Shown one piece after another: positions 8,645 to 18,059 of a stretch of DNA of 62,973 nucleotides. Position numbers and translations under genes: made by a program. The notes under the pieces were generated by a model. It was not told the DNA's origin. It saw only the letters and a program-made list of their open reading frames with translations, and did not search any database. Source of the stretch: Cryomorpha ignava (GTDB lineage Bacteria > Bacteroidota > Bacteroidia > Flavobacteriales_D > Cryomorphaceae); contig NZ_JAAGVY010000029.1 of assembly GCF_010686655.1 (NCBI RefSeq), positions 1 through 62,973 on the forward strand, given 5' to 3'. Numbering within the stretch: the first letter of the stretch is position 1; each line of letters opens with the position of its first letter.

Positions 8645-10888
8645 CTATTTCAATTCAAAACCACCACTAAGCGAAGCATTAGAATCACCCCCAATAAACA
8701 CTTCAAACTCACCAGGCTCTGCCTTAAAATCCATATTTTGATTATAGAATGCCAAATCATTTGCCGAAAGGCGGAAGGTAACTGTCTTTGACTCTCCAGG
8801 CGCCAGCATAATCTTATCAAAACCTTTAAGCTCGCGAACAGGTCGTGTAACGCTGCCCACCATATCCTTCACATAGAGTTGCACGACTTCTTCGCCTGCC
8901 ATTTTACCGGTATTGGTTACTGTTACACTTACAGAAATCGTATCGGCCATCGCCATGGCTGGTTGCGAAACCGTCAAGTCGCTGTAAGCGAATGTAGTAT
9001 AGCTAAGTCCGTAGCCAAATGGGTAGAGTGGTGTGTTTGGCGCATCAATATACTTGGAGGTGTATTTTTGATCTAAATCTATTGGTCTGCCTACGTTTTT
9101 AGTATTGTAAAAAAGGGGTATCTGTCCTACATTTCTTGGAAAGGTCATTGTAATTTTCGCGGATGGATTGTAATCACCGAAGAGTACATCAGCAACAGCA
9201 ACGCCGTGCATGGTGCCCAATTGCCAGGTATTTACGATAGCCGGAACTTGTTCGTCCAGCGCGCTTAAATCAAGAGGGCGACCGGCAGCGATCAGGGCTA
9301 TAACCGGCTTGCCTGTTGCCATTATCGCTGATACAAGTGCTTCTTGTTGACCAGGTAGACGAATGTCGGTACGGCTCGCAGCCTCACCACTTTGAACGTA
9401 ATTTTCTCCCAGAGCCATAATAACGATATCTGCTTTTGAGGCTGCGGTGCGAGCTGCTGCAAACCCGCTTGTATCGTCGCCTTCAAAACCACAACCTTGA
9501 GTGTAGGTCACCAGTGCATTGGGAACAGCTTTTCTGATTCCGGCAAGCACGGTTACTACATCGGCTTCTATTCCGGAGGCATGCCAGGAGCCCATCACAT
9601 CGAGTTGATTATCACCCACCGGGCCTATCACCGCTATTGTTTTTACAGACTTTGAAATCGGTAGCAGCGGAATATCGTTCACAGCTTCGTTTTTCAATAG
9701 TACGATAGATCGCTTGCCGGCATTGAGCGCATGATCCTTCATTACTTGTGAGCGAACGTGCATTTTCTCCCGTTTCTCATCAAGGTAGAGATAGGGATTG
9801 GCGAAGAGTCCGGCTTTCCATTTAGCTTCCAAAATCCGGCGTACAGCCTGATCGATTTCAGCTTCCGTTACTTTTCCTTCTTCCAAAGACTGTTTTGTGA
9901 AGCGATTAAATACGCTTCCTTCCATGTCCATATCCACACCTGACTTCAGCGCCAATTCACCTGCTGCTTTGAGATCAGGAACTACCCCGAAAGCCAAAAT
10001 CTCATTGATGGCTGTATAGTCAGTCACAACAAAACCTTTAAATCCCCACTCATTTCTTAGAATGTCGGTGAGCAACCATGAGCTTCCAGTTGCCGGAACG
10101 CCATCTACTTCGTTAAAAGAAGTCATAACAGTGGCAGCACCAGCATCTATAGCTGCTTTGTAAGGTGGCAAATAATATTCGCGCAAAGTGCGCTCACTCA
10201 TATCTACGGTACCGTAATCACGTCCTGCAAGAGGAGCTCCGTAAGCTGCGAAATGCTTGACACATGCCAGAAGTGTGAGCGGATCAGCGAGATTATCTCC
10301 CTGATAGCCTATAACTTTCGCAACTCCTATTTTACTTCCCAGATAAGTATCTTCGCCCGAGCCTTCCATCACCCGCCCCCAGCGCGGATCGCGGGCTATA
10401 TCAACCATCGGGTTGAAAGTCCAGTTGAGTCCTGATGCTGCAGCTTCTATTGCCGAAAGGCGCGCCGACTCTTGTATCAAATCCAAATCCCAGGAGGATG
10501 CCTCGCCTAGTGGAGTGGGAAAAATCGTTTGGTGTCCGTGAATCACATCATATCCAAAGAGCAATGGAATTCCAAGTCGTGTTTCCTTCACCGCAATGTC
10601 TTGCAAACCGCGCACGTAAGCCACACCATGTGCATTGAAAAGTCCTCCTACACGTCCTTCGCGAAGTTCTTCTGTGGAAGTGGGATTGAGTGAAGGCCCT
10701 GTTACATCCCAACCGCTGGTGTAGAGGGTTAGCTGACCAATTTTTTCTTCGATGGTCATTCTAGCCATGAGGCCATCTATGAATTCCGTTTCACTTTGAG
10801 TGATCGGTTTAGGAGTTTTAGCTTTTTGAGCGAAAGCTATACCCGAAAATACCAGTAATGAACTGGCCATACAAAGCGATTTGATCAT
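8645..10888 (-). CDS. GH3 family beta-glucosidase, secreted
   Basis: The 747-residue protein begins with a signal peptide ending near AFA-QKAK (about residue 20). It has the GH3 two-domain plus fibronectin-III-like architecture: (alpha/beta)8 barrel motifs RLGIPLLFGYDVIHG and KHFAAYG, the nucleophile Asp290 in GFVVTDY, the C-terminal domain with the probable acid/base Glu in GENYVQSGEAASR, and a C-terminal domain ending in FIGGDS. It would release glucose from the non-reducing end of beta-oligosaccharides in the periplasm. It is the last gene of the locus and overlaps the esterase by 4 bp. Neighbouring GH144-type enzymes suggest sophorose-type (beta-1,2) oligosaccharides as substrate, as for the characterised GH3 enzyme BT_3567; this is inference. 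Confidence 0.93.
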   Translation of the reverse strand: MIKSLCMASSLLVFSGIAFAQKAKTPKPITQSETEFIDGLMARMTIEEKIGQLTLYTSGWDVTGPSLNPTSTEELREGRVGGLFNAHGVAYVRGLQDIAVKETRLGIPLLFGYDVIHGHQTIFPTPLGEASSWDLDLIQESARLSAIEAAASGLNWTFNPMVDIARDPRWGRVMEGSGEDTYLGSKIGVAKVIGYQGDNLADPLTLLACVKHFAAYGAPLAGRDYGTVDMSERTLREYYLPPYKAAIDAGAATVMTSFNEVDGVPATGSSWLLTDILRNEWGFKGFVVTDYTAINEILAFGVVPDLKAAGELALKSGVDMDMEGSVFNRFTKQSLEEGKVTEAEIDQAVRRILEAKWKAGLFANPYLYLDEKREKMHVRSQVMKDHALNAGKRSIVLLKNEAVNDIPLLPISKSVKTIAVIGPVGDNQLDVMGSWHASGIEADVVTVLAGIRKAVPNALVTYTQGCGFEGDDTSGFAAARTAASKADIVIMALGENYVQSGEAASRTDIRLPGQQEALVSAIMATGKPVIALIAAGRPLDLSALDEQVPAIVNTWQLGTMHGVAVADVLFGDYNPSAKITMTFPRNVGQIPLFYNTKNVGRPIDLDQKYTSKYIDAPNTPLYPFGYGLSYTTFAYSDLTVSQPAMAMADTISVSVTVTNTGKMAGEEVVQLYVKDMVGSVTRPVRELKGFDKIMLAPGESKTVTFRLSANDLAFYNQNMDFKAEPGEFEVFIGGDSNASLSGGFELK

Positions 10889-11688
10889 TGTTTTGTAGTC
10901 GATTTATTGTGAGCAAAAAGCCATTTTAGCAATTCGGGCTCAGCGAAAGCTGAATCCCAACTATTGTGATTGGCTTTTGGGTAAATTGTTAGAATCGGAT
11001 TGCCGCCCGCATCGGTGAGAGCCGCGTTCATGACATTTGCGTATTCCACTGGTACTATGTCATCGAGGGCGCCATGGAAGATCCAAAAGGGTGTCTTTCG
11101 GGAGTACCGGCTTGCCACTTCGGTATTGCCGCCGCCACATATCGCGAATGCTGCTGCGAATAAGTCTGGATTGGCCGCCACCAGAGCGTAAGCGCCCATG
11201 CCCCCCATAGAGAGGCCGCCGACATAAATGCGGTTCGTGTCAACTATACCGGATTGAATAAGCGAATCTATCATTAAATCAACCAACTGAAGAGGCGAAT
11301 CGGGTAAAAGATCAGCCTCAAACTGAAAATTTATTCCGGTTTCGGTCTGTATGATATTAACATTTGGCCAATACGATTCCTTATCGCATTGCGGAAAAAT
11401 GACCAATGCAGGGTATTCTGAAAGACTGTCAGAAAACAATTTGCTGCCATGGATCAATTGCATTTCATTGTCGCTTCCTCGCTCACCTGCTCCGTGTAGA
11501 AAAATGACCAGCGGAAGTTTTTGATTTTCATCAATCACCGGCTTCAAATATCGGTAGGGCAGTGGGTCTCCGTGATAGGAGAAACTACCGGAATTGTAAG
11601 TTTGCGCCTGAGCGAAAAGAGAGGTAAGTGTGAAGCCGAGTACTCCAAGTAACAATTTATTCATAACTCCAAGGAATATTTTATTCAT
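10885..11688 (-). CDS. Secreted alpha/beta hydrolase (PHB depolymerase/prolyl oligopeptidase-like esterase)
   Basis: This 267-residue protein has a signal peptide (GVLGFTLTSLFAQAQ), LPLVIFLHGAGERG for the oxyanion region, the nucleophile elbow GGLSMGGMG with Ser160, and C-terminal FHGALDDIVPV (Asp) and KANHNSWD (His), completing a Ser-Asp-His triad. In this context it could remove acyl groups such as succinyl or acetyl from the glycan. The start at 11688 overlaps the upstream stop by 8 bp; a second Met eight codons later (11664) also gives a good signal peptide. The first 16 residues contain a duplicated MNK-LLGV-like unit, so the upstream Met may be a local duplication. Confidence 0.85.
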   Translation of the reverse strand: MNKIFLGVMNKLLLGVLGFTLTSLFAQAQTYNSGSFSYHGDPLPYRYLKPVIDENQKLPLVIFLHGAGERGSDNEMQLIHGSKLFSDSLSEYPALVIFPQCDKESYWPNVNIIQTETGINFQFEADLLPDSPLQLVDLMIDSLIQSGIVDTNRIYVGGLSMGGMGAYALVAANPDLFAAAFAICGGGNTEVASRYSRKTPFWIFHGALDDIVPVEYANVMNAALTDAGGNPILTIYPKANHNSWDSAFAEPELLKWLFAHNKSTTKQ

Positions 11689-13036
11689 ATGAGAAGCCTA
11701 ATTTAGCTAATCCCTTCTGAACTTCGGGTGCTTGCATAAATAATTTCCAGATGAAGCCCGTGCGGTAGTTTTCGATCATGACCGGCATAGGTCCCTGATC
11801 AATAGCTAAATACCGCTGTACATACCACTTGTTTTCTTGGCTAAAAGCGTCATATGGGCCATAGACTCCTATCAAGCTATCGCGCTCCGGCGCGTACATG
11901 AAGCGTAGAAAGGCCATACTCTCCTCGGGAGTATAAGGCATTGACGATATTGCAGCTGTAGGAGTGATGACTCCTAAATCGCGGCCGGGATGGTGGCCAG
12001 CGTAGCCGCGCATGCTGTAGCTAGAAGTAAGCCCCCAGCAATCGGAGCCATAGCCGGCATACTTTTCAGGATTGTCCACGCAGTACCGATATTGGCTGAG
12101 CGCGTGGCTTACATTGAGTTGCCAATAGTCGCCATAAGCATCTTTTAATCCTTTGGGATTTAAGCCGAGATAGGAGTAGTGTGCCCAAAACAAAGGGCCA
12201 ACAGGGTCATCGTTTGATTCATAATGATTGAGAACCAGGGGCAGCCCATAATATTCCTGATCAGATTTTATGTCGCCGTTTCGCGCCCAGCCCTGATCAT
12301 AGACCTCTTTAGAAATGGCATATGTTGGTGAAGAAGCTCCTAAAACGTACATAATAAGACACTCGTTGTAACCGCCCACCGGGAAGTTCATTTCCCAACC
12401 AAAATTCGGACTCCAATGCCAATACAGTACATTTTCACCATTCGTATACCATTGAAAATCAATATCTCGCCACATTTTATCCATTCTGTCGGCCAATGCC
12501 ACTTCGGCATCGTTTCCATTCTTAAAATATTCGCGCACGGCAATCATGCCTTGCGCGAGAAATGCGGTTTCGACCAGATCGCCACCATCGTCTTTTTTAC
12601 TGAAGGGCTTGGTTTTTCCCGTTTGCCCTTCGAGCCAATGTGGCCAGGCGCCGTGGTATCGATCGGCGTTCTCTAGAAAATCTGCCATTTTCTCAAAGCG
12701 TTCCAGAGCCTCCTTTCGGGAAATGAAGTTGCGCTCAATACCCACCAGCAAAGCCATCATTCCGAAGCCGCTGCCTCCGGTGGTAACAATGTGTTGGTCA
12801 TTTTGAGGATAAACGCCATCTATATGAATGCGCTCGCGAGCCAAAGCTGAATTAGGCTCTGCACCTGTATAGAAATATTCAAATGTTTGTTTTTGTACAA
12901 GGGTCAATAGGGAGTCATCAGAAAGGACTGCCACATTTTTCTCAATCGGTGTTGCATCTGTAATCGCGGTTTCCGGAGGCGTACAAGAACTGAGTGCGAC
13001 CATCATTGCAACTATCAGAAAAAGGTATTTATTCAT
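11681..13036 (-). CDS. Glycoamylase-like (GH144-type) lipoprotein, predicted endo-beta-1,2-glucanase 1
   Basis: The 451-residue protein starts with a lipoprotein signal (VALSSC, Cys near 18). The mature part matches the glycoamylase-like (alpha/alpha)6 barrel: LVQKQTFEYFY, TTGGSGFGMMALLVGIERNF, HGAWPHWLEGQTGKT, GGDLVETAFLAQGM, VLYWHWSPNFGWEMNF, PLFWAHYSYLGLNP, GLTSS and ITPTAAISSMPYTPEES. Family knowledge: bacterial enzymes with this domain include the GH144 endo-beta-1,2-glucanases. It is a paralogue of the gene at 13468-15141. It begins a tight three-gene unit with the esterase and GH3 genes and is separated from its paralogue by 431 bp, so it may have its own promoter. Beta-1,2-glucan as substrate is inferred. 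Confidence 0.87.
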   Translation of the reverse strand: MNKYLFLIVAMMVALSSCTPPETAITDATPIEKNVAVLSDDSLLTLVQKQTFEYFYTGAEPNSALARERIHIDGVYPQNDQHIVTTGGSGFGMMALLVGIERNFISRKEALERFEKMADFLENADRYHGAWPHWLEGQTGKTKPFSKKDDGGDLVETAFLAQGMIAVREYFKNGNDAEVALADRMDKMWRDIDFQWYTNGENVLYWHWSPNFGWEMNFPVGGYNECLIMYVLGASSPTYAISKEVYDQGWARNGDIKSDQEYYGLPLVLNHYESNDDPVGPLFWAHYSYLGLNPKGLKDAYGDYWQLNVSHALSQYRYCVDNPEKYAGYGSDCWGLTSSYSMRGYAGHHPGRDLGVITPTAAISSMPYTPEESMAFLRFMYAPERDSLIGVYGPYDAFSQENKWYVQRYLAIDQGPMPVMIENYRTGFIWKLFMQAPEVQKGLAKLGFSYE

Positions 13037-13467
13037 AATTCGATTTTATTTGTAATGTGGTCTATTTAATATTGTCAAAACTCGTCAATATTATCGAGTG
13101 TTTGGATCATAAGGCTTAAACACGTGCAACGTCGATCGAAGATCAAGATTTTAGACCACGCGGTACGCATGGTCGAAGGCATTATGGCGGACTACTGACG
13201 CTTACGTTACATTTCGACTCATCTCGGCTCATCTCGGCTCATCTCGGCTTCGCTCGATGGCCGCCGCTCGATAGCCGCCACTTAATGCGGCGCATACACA
13301 CTCCATCTCGTCGTCAGCATCTCCGATTCGCATAGTTGAGGTAACTGGCTGGATTCTAAAGTTCAAGATCGAGGCTTGTGAAGATTTATAAATCAAGGAG
13401 TTTACATTTGTAAATGACTGATTTAAAATCAAACATAACGAAGATATTGGACTTTAGAATCCAGACA
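13037..13467. other. 431-bp gap between the two GH144-type genes, with short direct repeats
   Basis: No gene is convincing here. CTCATCTCGG is repeated in tandem three times at about 13218-13248, followed by GC-rich CGCTCGATGGCCGCC-like direct repeats to about 13280. The space could hold a promoter for the downstream minus-strand trio. Confidence 0.45.
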
Positions 13468-15141
13468 CTAATTTGAGAATCCAAGCTCATCCATTCCCAC
13501 TTCAACTTCAGGTGCCTGCATAAAATAATTCCAAAGCAAACCGGTGCGGTGATTTTCTATCATTACAATGATGGGCCCCTGATCGATAGCCAGATAGCTT
13601 CCCGCCACCCAGCCGGCTGTGAAATTGTAAGCATCGTAAAAACCGTATTCGCCCCAAAGCTTATCGCCGATGGTGAAGTAAAAATACCGAATTGCATCCA
13701 TTGATTCCTCGGGTGTATATGGCATACTCGATAGTGCAGCGGTTGGAGTAATCACTCCGCGGTCGTTCGTAGGTGAGTGCGCAGAGTACCCCGCTTCGTT
13801 GTCGCTGGCCGTTAAACCCCAACTGCCCGGACTATAACCCACGTAATTGTTGGGATTATTGATACAGAACTGGCGGTTTATCATGGTGTGGTTCACATTC
13901 TGTGTCCAATAGTTGGCATATTGATCGCTTAGGTTTGAGGGATTAAAACCGAGGAAGCTGTAATGAGCAAAGAATAGTGGGCCTCCGTAAGAAGGACCTA
14001 GAGGAAGAATGGTGCCGAGATAAGTGTTACCGTTTTGCATTGCACCATTTTGTGCCCAGCCCTGGTGATATACTTCTGCCGAGATGGGGTGTGTGGGTGA
14101 AGATGCAGCGAGAAGATATACGATCAACCCTTCGTTATAGCCACGAATTTTCATGTTCATAATGAAACCCAAATTAGGGCTCCAGTGCCAATAGAGCACA
14201 TTTTGACCTTGAGTAAACCAATCCCACTCTACTTCTTCCCAAAGGATATTGATCTTTGCGATCAGGTCAGCTTCATTCGGGTTTCCCGCATCGAGGTATT
14301 CACGAACGGTTAAGAGGCCCTGAATCATAAAAGCTGTTTCTACCAGATCGGCGCCATTGTCGTTGGCGCTAAAAGGAATGGTAGAGCCAGTGTTGCCATT
14401 CATCCAATGCGGCCAGGCGCCGTGAAAGCGATCGGCGGTGGTAAGAAAATCGACAATAGTGTTAAGGCGGTCTACTCCATCTGTTCGGGAAATAAAATTG
14501 CGTTCAATTCCGACAAGAATAGACATTACGCCAAACCCCGAACCACCAATTGTGACGGTGTTTCCAGACGAATTACGCTCGCGGGCGAGACCACTTACCG
14601 GATGACCAAAATCCCAGAAGTAGCGAAATGTTTGCTCCTGAACAAGAGTCATCAAAGCTTCATCGTCTATTAGTGGAAACTTTGGAGTGGAATCTACTTC
14701 GGTGTAAAACTCACGCTCATATCCCGGGAAGGATTCGCCTTCAGCACCTTTAATGTTGTTGCTAAGGATGAGCTTGTATTTTTGAATATGCGCCAGTATA
14801 GTGGGAGCGAAGATGGTTACAGTGCGATTACTGTCGCTCAATTCCCAACTCAAATTTCCGGATATACCGGGTGCTGCTACGCGAATGGTTTGGTTGGTTA
14901 GGTTTGTGGGGTCTATAGGTCGGTTAAAAGTGAGCACTCCCGGTAAAGAGCGGTCAATATCTTTGATTCTGCCTGAAGAGAAAAAGTTTACGCCATCTAT
15001 AAGAGCGGCCTCGAGTTGAATGCTGTAGGTGGTGGTATCAGCGGATGGCACCACAGGTGGTGTAGGATCATCGTCTTTATCGCACTTTATACAACAAAGG
15101 CCAACAAGAATGATAAGTGAAATGCGAAAAATAGATTTCAT
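13468..15141 (-). CDS. Glycoamylase-like (GH144-type) lipoprotein with N-terminal Ig-like domain, predicted endo-beta-1,2-glucanase 2
   Basis: The 557-residue product has a lipoprotein signal (LVGLCCIKCDKDDD), an Ig-like domain at about 30-150 (LTFNRPIDPTNLTNQTI) of the SbsA type, and a catalytic domain from about 160 with the same landmarks as its paralogue: GGSGFGVMSILVGIERNF, FHGAWPHWMNG, ADLVETAFMIQGLL, VLYWHWSPNLGFIMN, PLFFAHYSFLGFNP and ITPTAALSSMPYTPEESM. The lipid anchor and Ig linker suggest display on the outer membrane surface for first attack on the polymer. It lies directly after a predicted terminator and follows the LamG gene in the same direction. Confidence 0.88.
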   Translation of the reverse strand: MKSIFRISLIILVGLCCIKCDKDDDPTPPVVPSADTTTYSIQLEAALIDGVNFFSSGRIKDIDRSLPGVLTFNRPIDPTNLTNQTIRVAAPGISGNLSWELSDSNRTVTIFAPTILAHIQKYKLILSNNIKGAEGESFPGYEREFYTEVDSTPKFPLIDDEALMTLVQEQTFRYFWDFGHPVSGLARERNSSGNTVTIGGSGFGVMSILVGIERNFISRTDGVDRLNTIVDFLTTADRFHGAWPHWMNGNTGSTIPFSANDNGADLVETAFMIQGLLTVREYLDAGNPNEADLIAKINILWEEVEWDWFTQGQNVLYWHWSPNLGFIMNMKIRGYNEGLIVYLLAASSPTHPISAEVYHQGWAQNGAMQNGNTYLGTILPLGPSYGGPLFFAHYSFLGFNPSNLSDQYANYWTQNVNHTMINRQFCINNPNNYVGYSPGSWGLTASDNEAGYSAHSPTNDRGVITPTAALSSMPYTPEESMDAIRYFYFTIGDKLWGEYGFYDAYNFTAGWVAGSYLAIDQGPIIVMIENHRTGLLWNYFMQAPEVEVGMDELGFSN

Positions 15142-15148
15142 AAGACAT

Positions 15149-15180
15149 AAAAAAGGGGGATTTCGATGCCGAAATCCCCC
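15149..15180 (-). terminator. Intrinsic terminator between the LamG gene and GH144-type gene 2
   Basis: A perfect 11-bp stem (GGGGGATTTCG at 15155-15165 with CGAAATCCCCC at 15170-15180) encloses a 4-base loop. On the minus strand it is followed by six T residues (15154-15149). It ends only 8 bp before the start codon at 15141 of the next gene, so it can act as an attenuator or mRNA processing point within the locus. Confidence 0.85.
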
Positions 15181-15213
15181 GAAAATTAATTGAAGTTGTT
15201 TGTTGTTGACTGC

Positions 15214-16488
15214 TTACGGCTTCTCAGCGGTGTAAAGGCCAGAAGCTTGTTCTGGAGTCAAAGCTACATTCCAAATACGGAAGTCGTCCATCGAACCTTT
15301 ATAAGTATTTTGTTCATTAGTGTAAATCGACCAACCTGTAGCAGTATTAGCTCTACTTGATGTAAAGCCTAATGCTAGGGTTTTATCTAATCCTACTACT
15401 GGTTCAATTCCACTTAAATCATTAAATGCCATGTCTTTCATGTTGTATTCAAAAGTTGGATCAGAATTCCAGCTCAAGTTATACTGAGCAATTAAAGTTC
15501 CATCTACATAAATGGATTTCATTGTGGTTTCAGCGTTATACGACATAATGATTTGATGCCAGTCATTGCTTGTCATAATATCATTTGAAATAGAACCGGT
15601 ATAATTAACCAAAGTTAAATCATCCGTATTACCACCTCCATTAATATTGTCTGACCAAGATGTGGCAAAACTGATATTGGCAGGATCAGGACTTACTTCG
15701 TGGCTCGTAGCCACTTTCATCCAAGCAACACCATTGTCACCGAGTTCAAGAAAATAACCTCGTTCTACCCCAATACCAAATACTCTTTTACTTTGACCTT
15801 CTGGATAGTCTGCATGATCAATTTTTACCCAAAGGCTGTAAGTCATGCTTGGAAACAAGAAATTATCTCCACTTAATTCAACAATGTCACCAGTACCTGG
15901 TGCACCAAACGATCCACCAAAATAGGCAGCCGAATTTTCATTACCAAAACGATCTGTAGTATAGCTTACTTGAGTAAAACCAGCTGCCGCATTTCCGGTT
16001 ACATCCACCACATTGCCATTCAATTGAAGGTACATGCGTTGATTTCCAGCCTGAGGAGCAGTTCCAAGACCAATACCGGCAGTAGTGAAAGAAGTACTTA
16101 CATTTCCTGAAGTCGCACCATCTGTAGATTGCACACCATTAATTTGAACTGTGTAAACTGTACCACCAAAAAGTGGCTCGGTTGGATCTATAGTAACAGT
16201 ACTACCCGAAGCAGTTACGCTTGAAGCAACGGTATTATCGCCATTTTTAAGCTTTACATTTCCAAGGGTGCTCCCATTAATAGTACCAGAGAAACCGATA
16301 AGAATATTTTGATCGGTACCAACTGTTGTTGCACTCGTAGCTCCGTATAGATCAGTTCCATCAGTTGTCGTAATTGATGATACAGCCAAGGTTGGGTCTT
16401 CAGTGTCGTCGTCTTTACAAGCTGAAAAGACAAGAACTCCGGCCATAAGCCAGATAAGAGATTTTAATTTTAAGACATTCATATTCAT
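15214..16488 (-). CDS. LamG-domain surface lipoprotein, predicted glycan-binding protein of the locus
   Basis: The protein (424 residues from the chosen Met) has a lipoprotein signal (LMAGVLVFSAC-KDDD), an Ig-like domain of the SbsA type (about 35-130; GFSGTINGSTLGNVKL, TVYTVQINGV) and a LamG/concanavalin-like domain (about 145-420; MTYSLWVKIDHADYPEG, WHQIIMSYNAETTMKSIYVDGTLI, GSMDDFRIWNVALTPEQ). This is the usual third gene after SusC/SusD, where surface glycan-binding proteins are found. The frame is open further upstream to 16566, but the Met at 16488 places the signal peptide correctly; Met at 16482 is equally possible. It ends before a strong terminator. Confidence 0.8.
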   Translation of the reverse strand: MNMNVLKLKSLIWLMAGVLVFSACKDDDTEDPTLAVSSITTTDGTDLYGATSATTVGTDQNILIGFSGTINGSTLGNVKLKNGDNTVASSVTASGSTVTIDPTEPLFGGTVYTVQINGVQSTDGATSGNVSTSFTTAGIGLGTAPQAGNQRMYLQLNGNVVDVTGNAAAGFTQVSYTTDRFGNENSAAYFGGSFGAPGTGDIVELSGDNFLFPSMTYSLWVKIDHADYPEGQSKRVFGIGVERGYFLELGDNGVAWMKVATSHEVSPDPANISFATSWSDNINGGGNTDDLTLVNYTGSISNDIMTSNDWHQIIMSYNAETTMKSIYVDGTLIAQYNLSWNSDPTFEYNMKDMAFNDLSGIEPVVGLDKTLALGFTSSRANTATGWSIYTNEQNTYKGSMDDFRIWNVALTPEQASGLYTAEKP

Positions 16489-16559
16489 TAATGATTTGTT
16501 TAAATGATAATGTAAAGTTAACACTCTGCTCTTATGAATGTCATGTTTAACAAAAAATA

Positions 16560-18047
16560 TTACCAACCAGAGTTTTGGGTAAGGTTGGAATTCAAAAGAA
16601 GTTCAGAAGAGGGCATTGGAAAGTTTTCGTGCTTGCCCGAAACGAAGCCTAGTGGACCCAATATAGCTGGGGCATTTGCTGTGCGCACCAAGTCGTAAAA
16701 TCGCTCTTGTTCCAGTGCCATTTCATGTCGGCGTTCCGTGAGGATAAGTGCGCGAAGGATGCTTTGATCGGTTTCAGTAATATCTTCCAGTCCTGCTCTA
16801 AGGCGTATTTTATTCAGCTCAATCAAAGCCAATCCTGGACTACCCGCTTCGTTAAGGGCTTCGGCTGCAATGAGGAGTACTTCTCCGTAACGCATTTCTT
16901 TCACATTGTATCCGAAAGGCTCTTGAGTGTCGGTGCCCGGAACCCATACCTTCTGGTTGTATGTTTCAATTTGGATTACATTTCCATCGCCATCAAGCGT
17001 TTCATCAGGTGTCGGGCCATCGCCTTCTATCAGTACTCCGTCTATAATTTCCTGAAGAAATATTACGGTGGCTTCCATACGAACATCATCTTCCTCAAAA
17101 GAATTGATCAGATCAAGCGATGGGCGGTTAAATCCCCAACCTCTGTTAGGTGTGCCACGCACAGATTGGGTATTGGCAAACTGATTGCCACCTTCAGCCC
17201 CGGTGCCAAATGGCAAAGCTCCTACTTCAAAGACTGATTCTATGCCAAACTCACCTTCTGGTCTAAAAGCACTCGAATAATCGATCTCCAGATCGTACAG
17301 AGTGGAATTGACCACTTCCATTGCTTCATCTGCGGCGAGTTGAAATTGACTGGTATAAAGGTAGGCTTTCGCCAAAAGTGCCTGGGCGGCATGCTTGCTG
17401 GCTCGGCCGGCATCTGCACCCGACCATTCGATTTTTGTCGGCAAATTATCACGAGCAAAAATAAGGTCTGGAATGATGATTTCATTGTAAATCTCGGCTT
17501 TGGGTGATCTTGGGAGGTCGCCGGCCGGATTTAAGGCGGTCACCTTAGGCACATCTCCAAAACTTCGCGCAAGCTGAAAATAATGCAAGGCACGTAAAAA
17601 TCTGGCTTGGGCGATGTATCGGGTTTTTAGAGTTTCATCCATTTCTATAGCCGGCACTTTATCTATCACCACGTGAGTAGATTTAATAGCCTCATACGTA
17701 CTGGCATACCAAGCTCCCAAATCACCAATGTTTGCACCGAAAGTGTACTTTTCGAATAGGGTCATATTCACTCCATCGCCTGGATTACTTCCTTTATGGG
17801 CATCGTCGCTCATGATATCTACTATTGGATAGCCACCGTAGTACACCTGCCAAACTCGCAGATCTGAATACATGGCGTTTACAGCCCTGAGTGCATCTTC
17901 TGCACTTTCAGGAAACTGCCCATCAGTCAGAAATCCTTGAGGAGGATTATCTAAAAAGTCGTCTGAACAGGAAGGCGTAAGACACACGAACAAGAACAGG
18001 ACGGTAAAAGGGAAAATCGATTTAAATAGTTTGCCGAGTGGATTCAT
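16560..18047 (-). CDS. SusD/RagB-family nutrient-binding outer-membrane lipoprotein
   Basis: This 495-residue lipoprotein (lipobox TPSCSDD, Cys near 27) shows the SusD pattern: DFLDNPPQG after the lipid Cys, a TPR-like helical region with YIAQARFLRALHYFQLARSFGDVPKV, ASKHAAQALLAKAYLYTSQFQLA, and the C-terminal MRYGEVLLIAAEALNEAG, LIELNKIRLRAGL and LTERRHEMALEQERFYDLVRT. SusD acts as the lid of the SusC channel and delivers glycan oligosaccharides. It starts 12 bp after the SusC stop, so the two form one transcript. Confidence 0.96.
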   Translation of the reverse strand: MNPLGKLFKSIFPFTVLFLFVCLTPSCSDDFLDNPPQGFLTDGQFPESAEDALRAVNAMYSDLRVWQVYYGGYPIVDIMSDDAHKGSNPGDGVNMTLFEKYTFGANIGDLGAWYASTYEAIKSTHVVIDKVPAIEMDETLKTRYIAQARFLRALHYFQLARSFGDVPKVTALNPAGDLPRSPKAEIYNEIIIPDLIFARDNLPTKIEWSGADAGRASKHAAQALLAKAYLYTSQFQLAADEAMEVVNSTLYDLEIDYSSAFRPEGEFGIESVFEVGALPFGTGAEGGNQFANTQSVRGTPNRGWGFNRPSLDLINSFEEDDVRMEATVIFLQEIIDGVLIEGDGPTPDETLDGDGNVIQIETYNQKVWVPGTDTQEPFGYNVKEMRYGEVLLIAAEALNEAGSPGLALIELNKIRLRAGLEDITETDQSILRALILTERRHEMALEQERFYDLVRTANAPAILGPLGFVSGKHENFPMPSSELLLNSNLTQNSGW

Positions 18048-18059
18048 ATTTAATGGATA

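Noticed and set aside
13229-13432. Short open frame on the minus strand in the gap between the GH144-type genes
   Set aside because: It spans the CTCATCTCGG tandem repeats, has low-complexity composition and no family resemblance or start signal.
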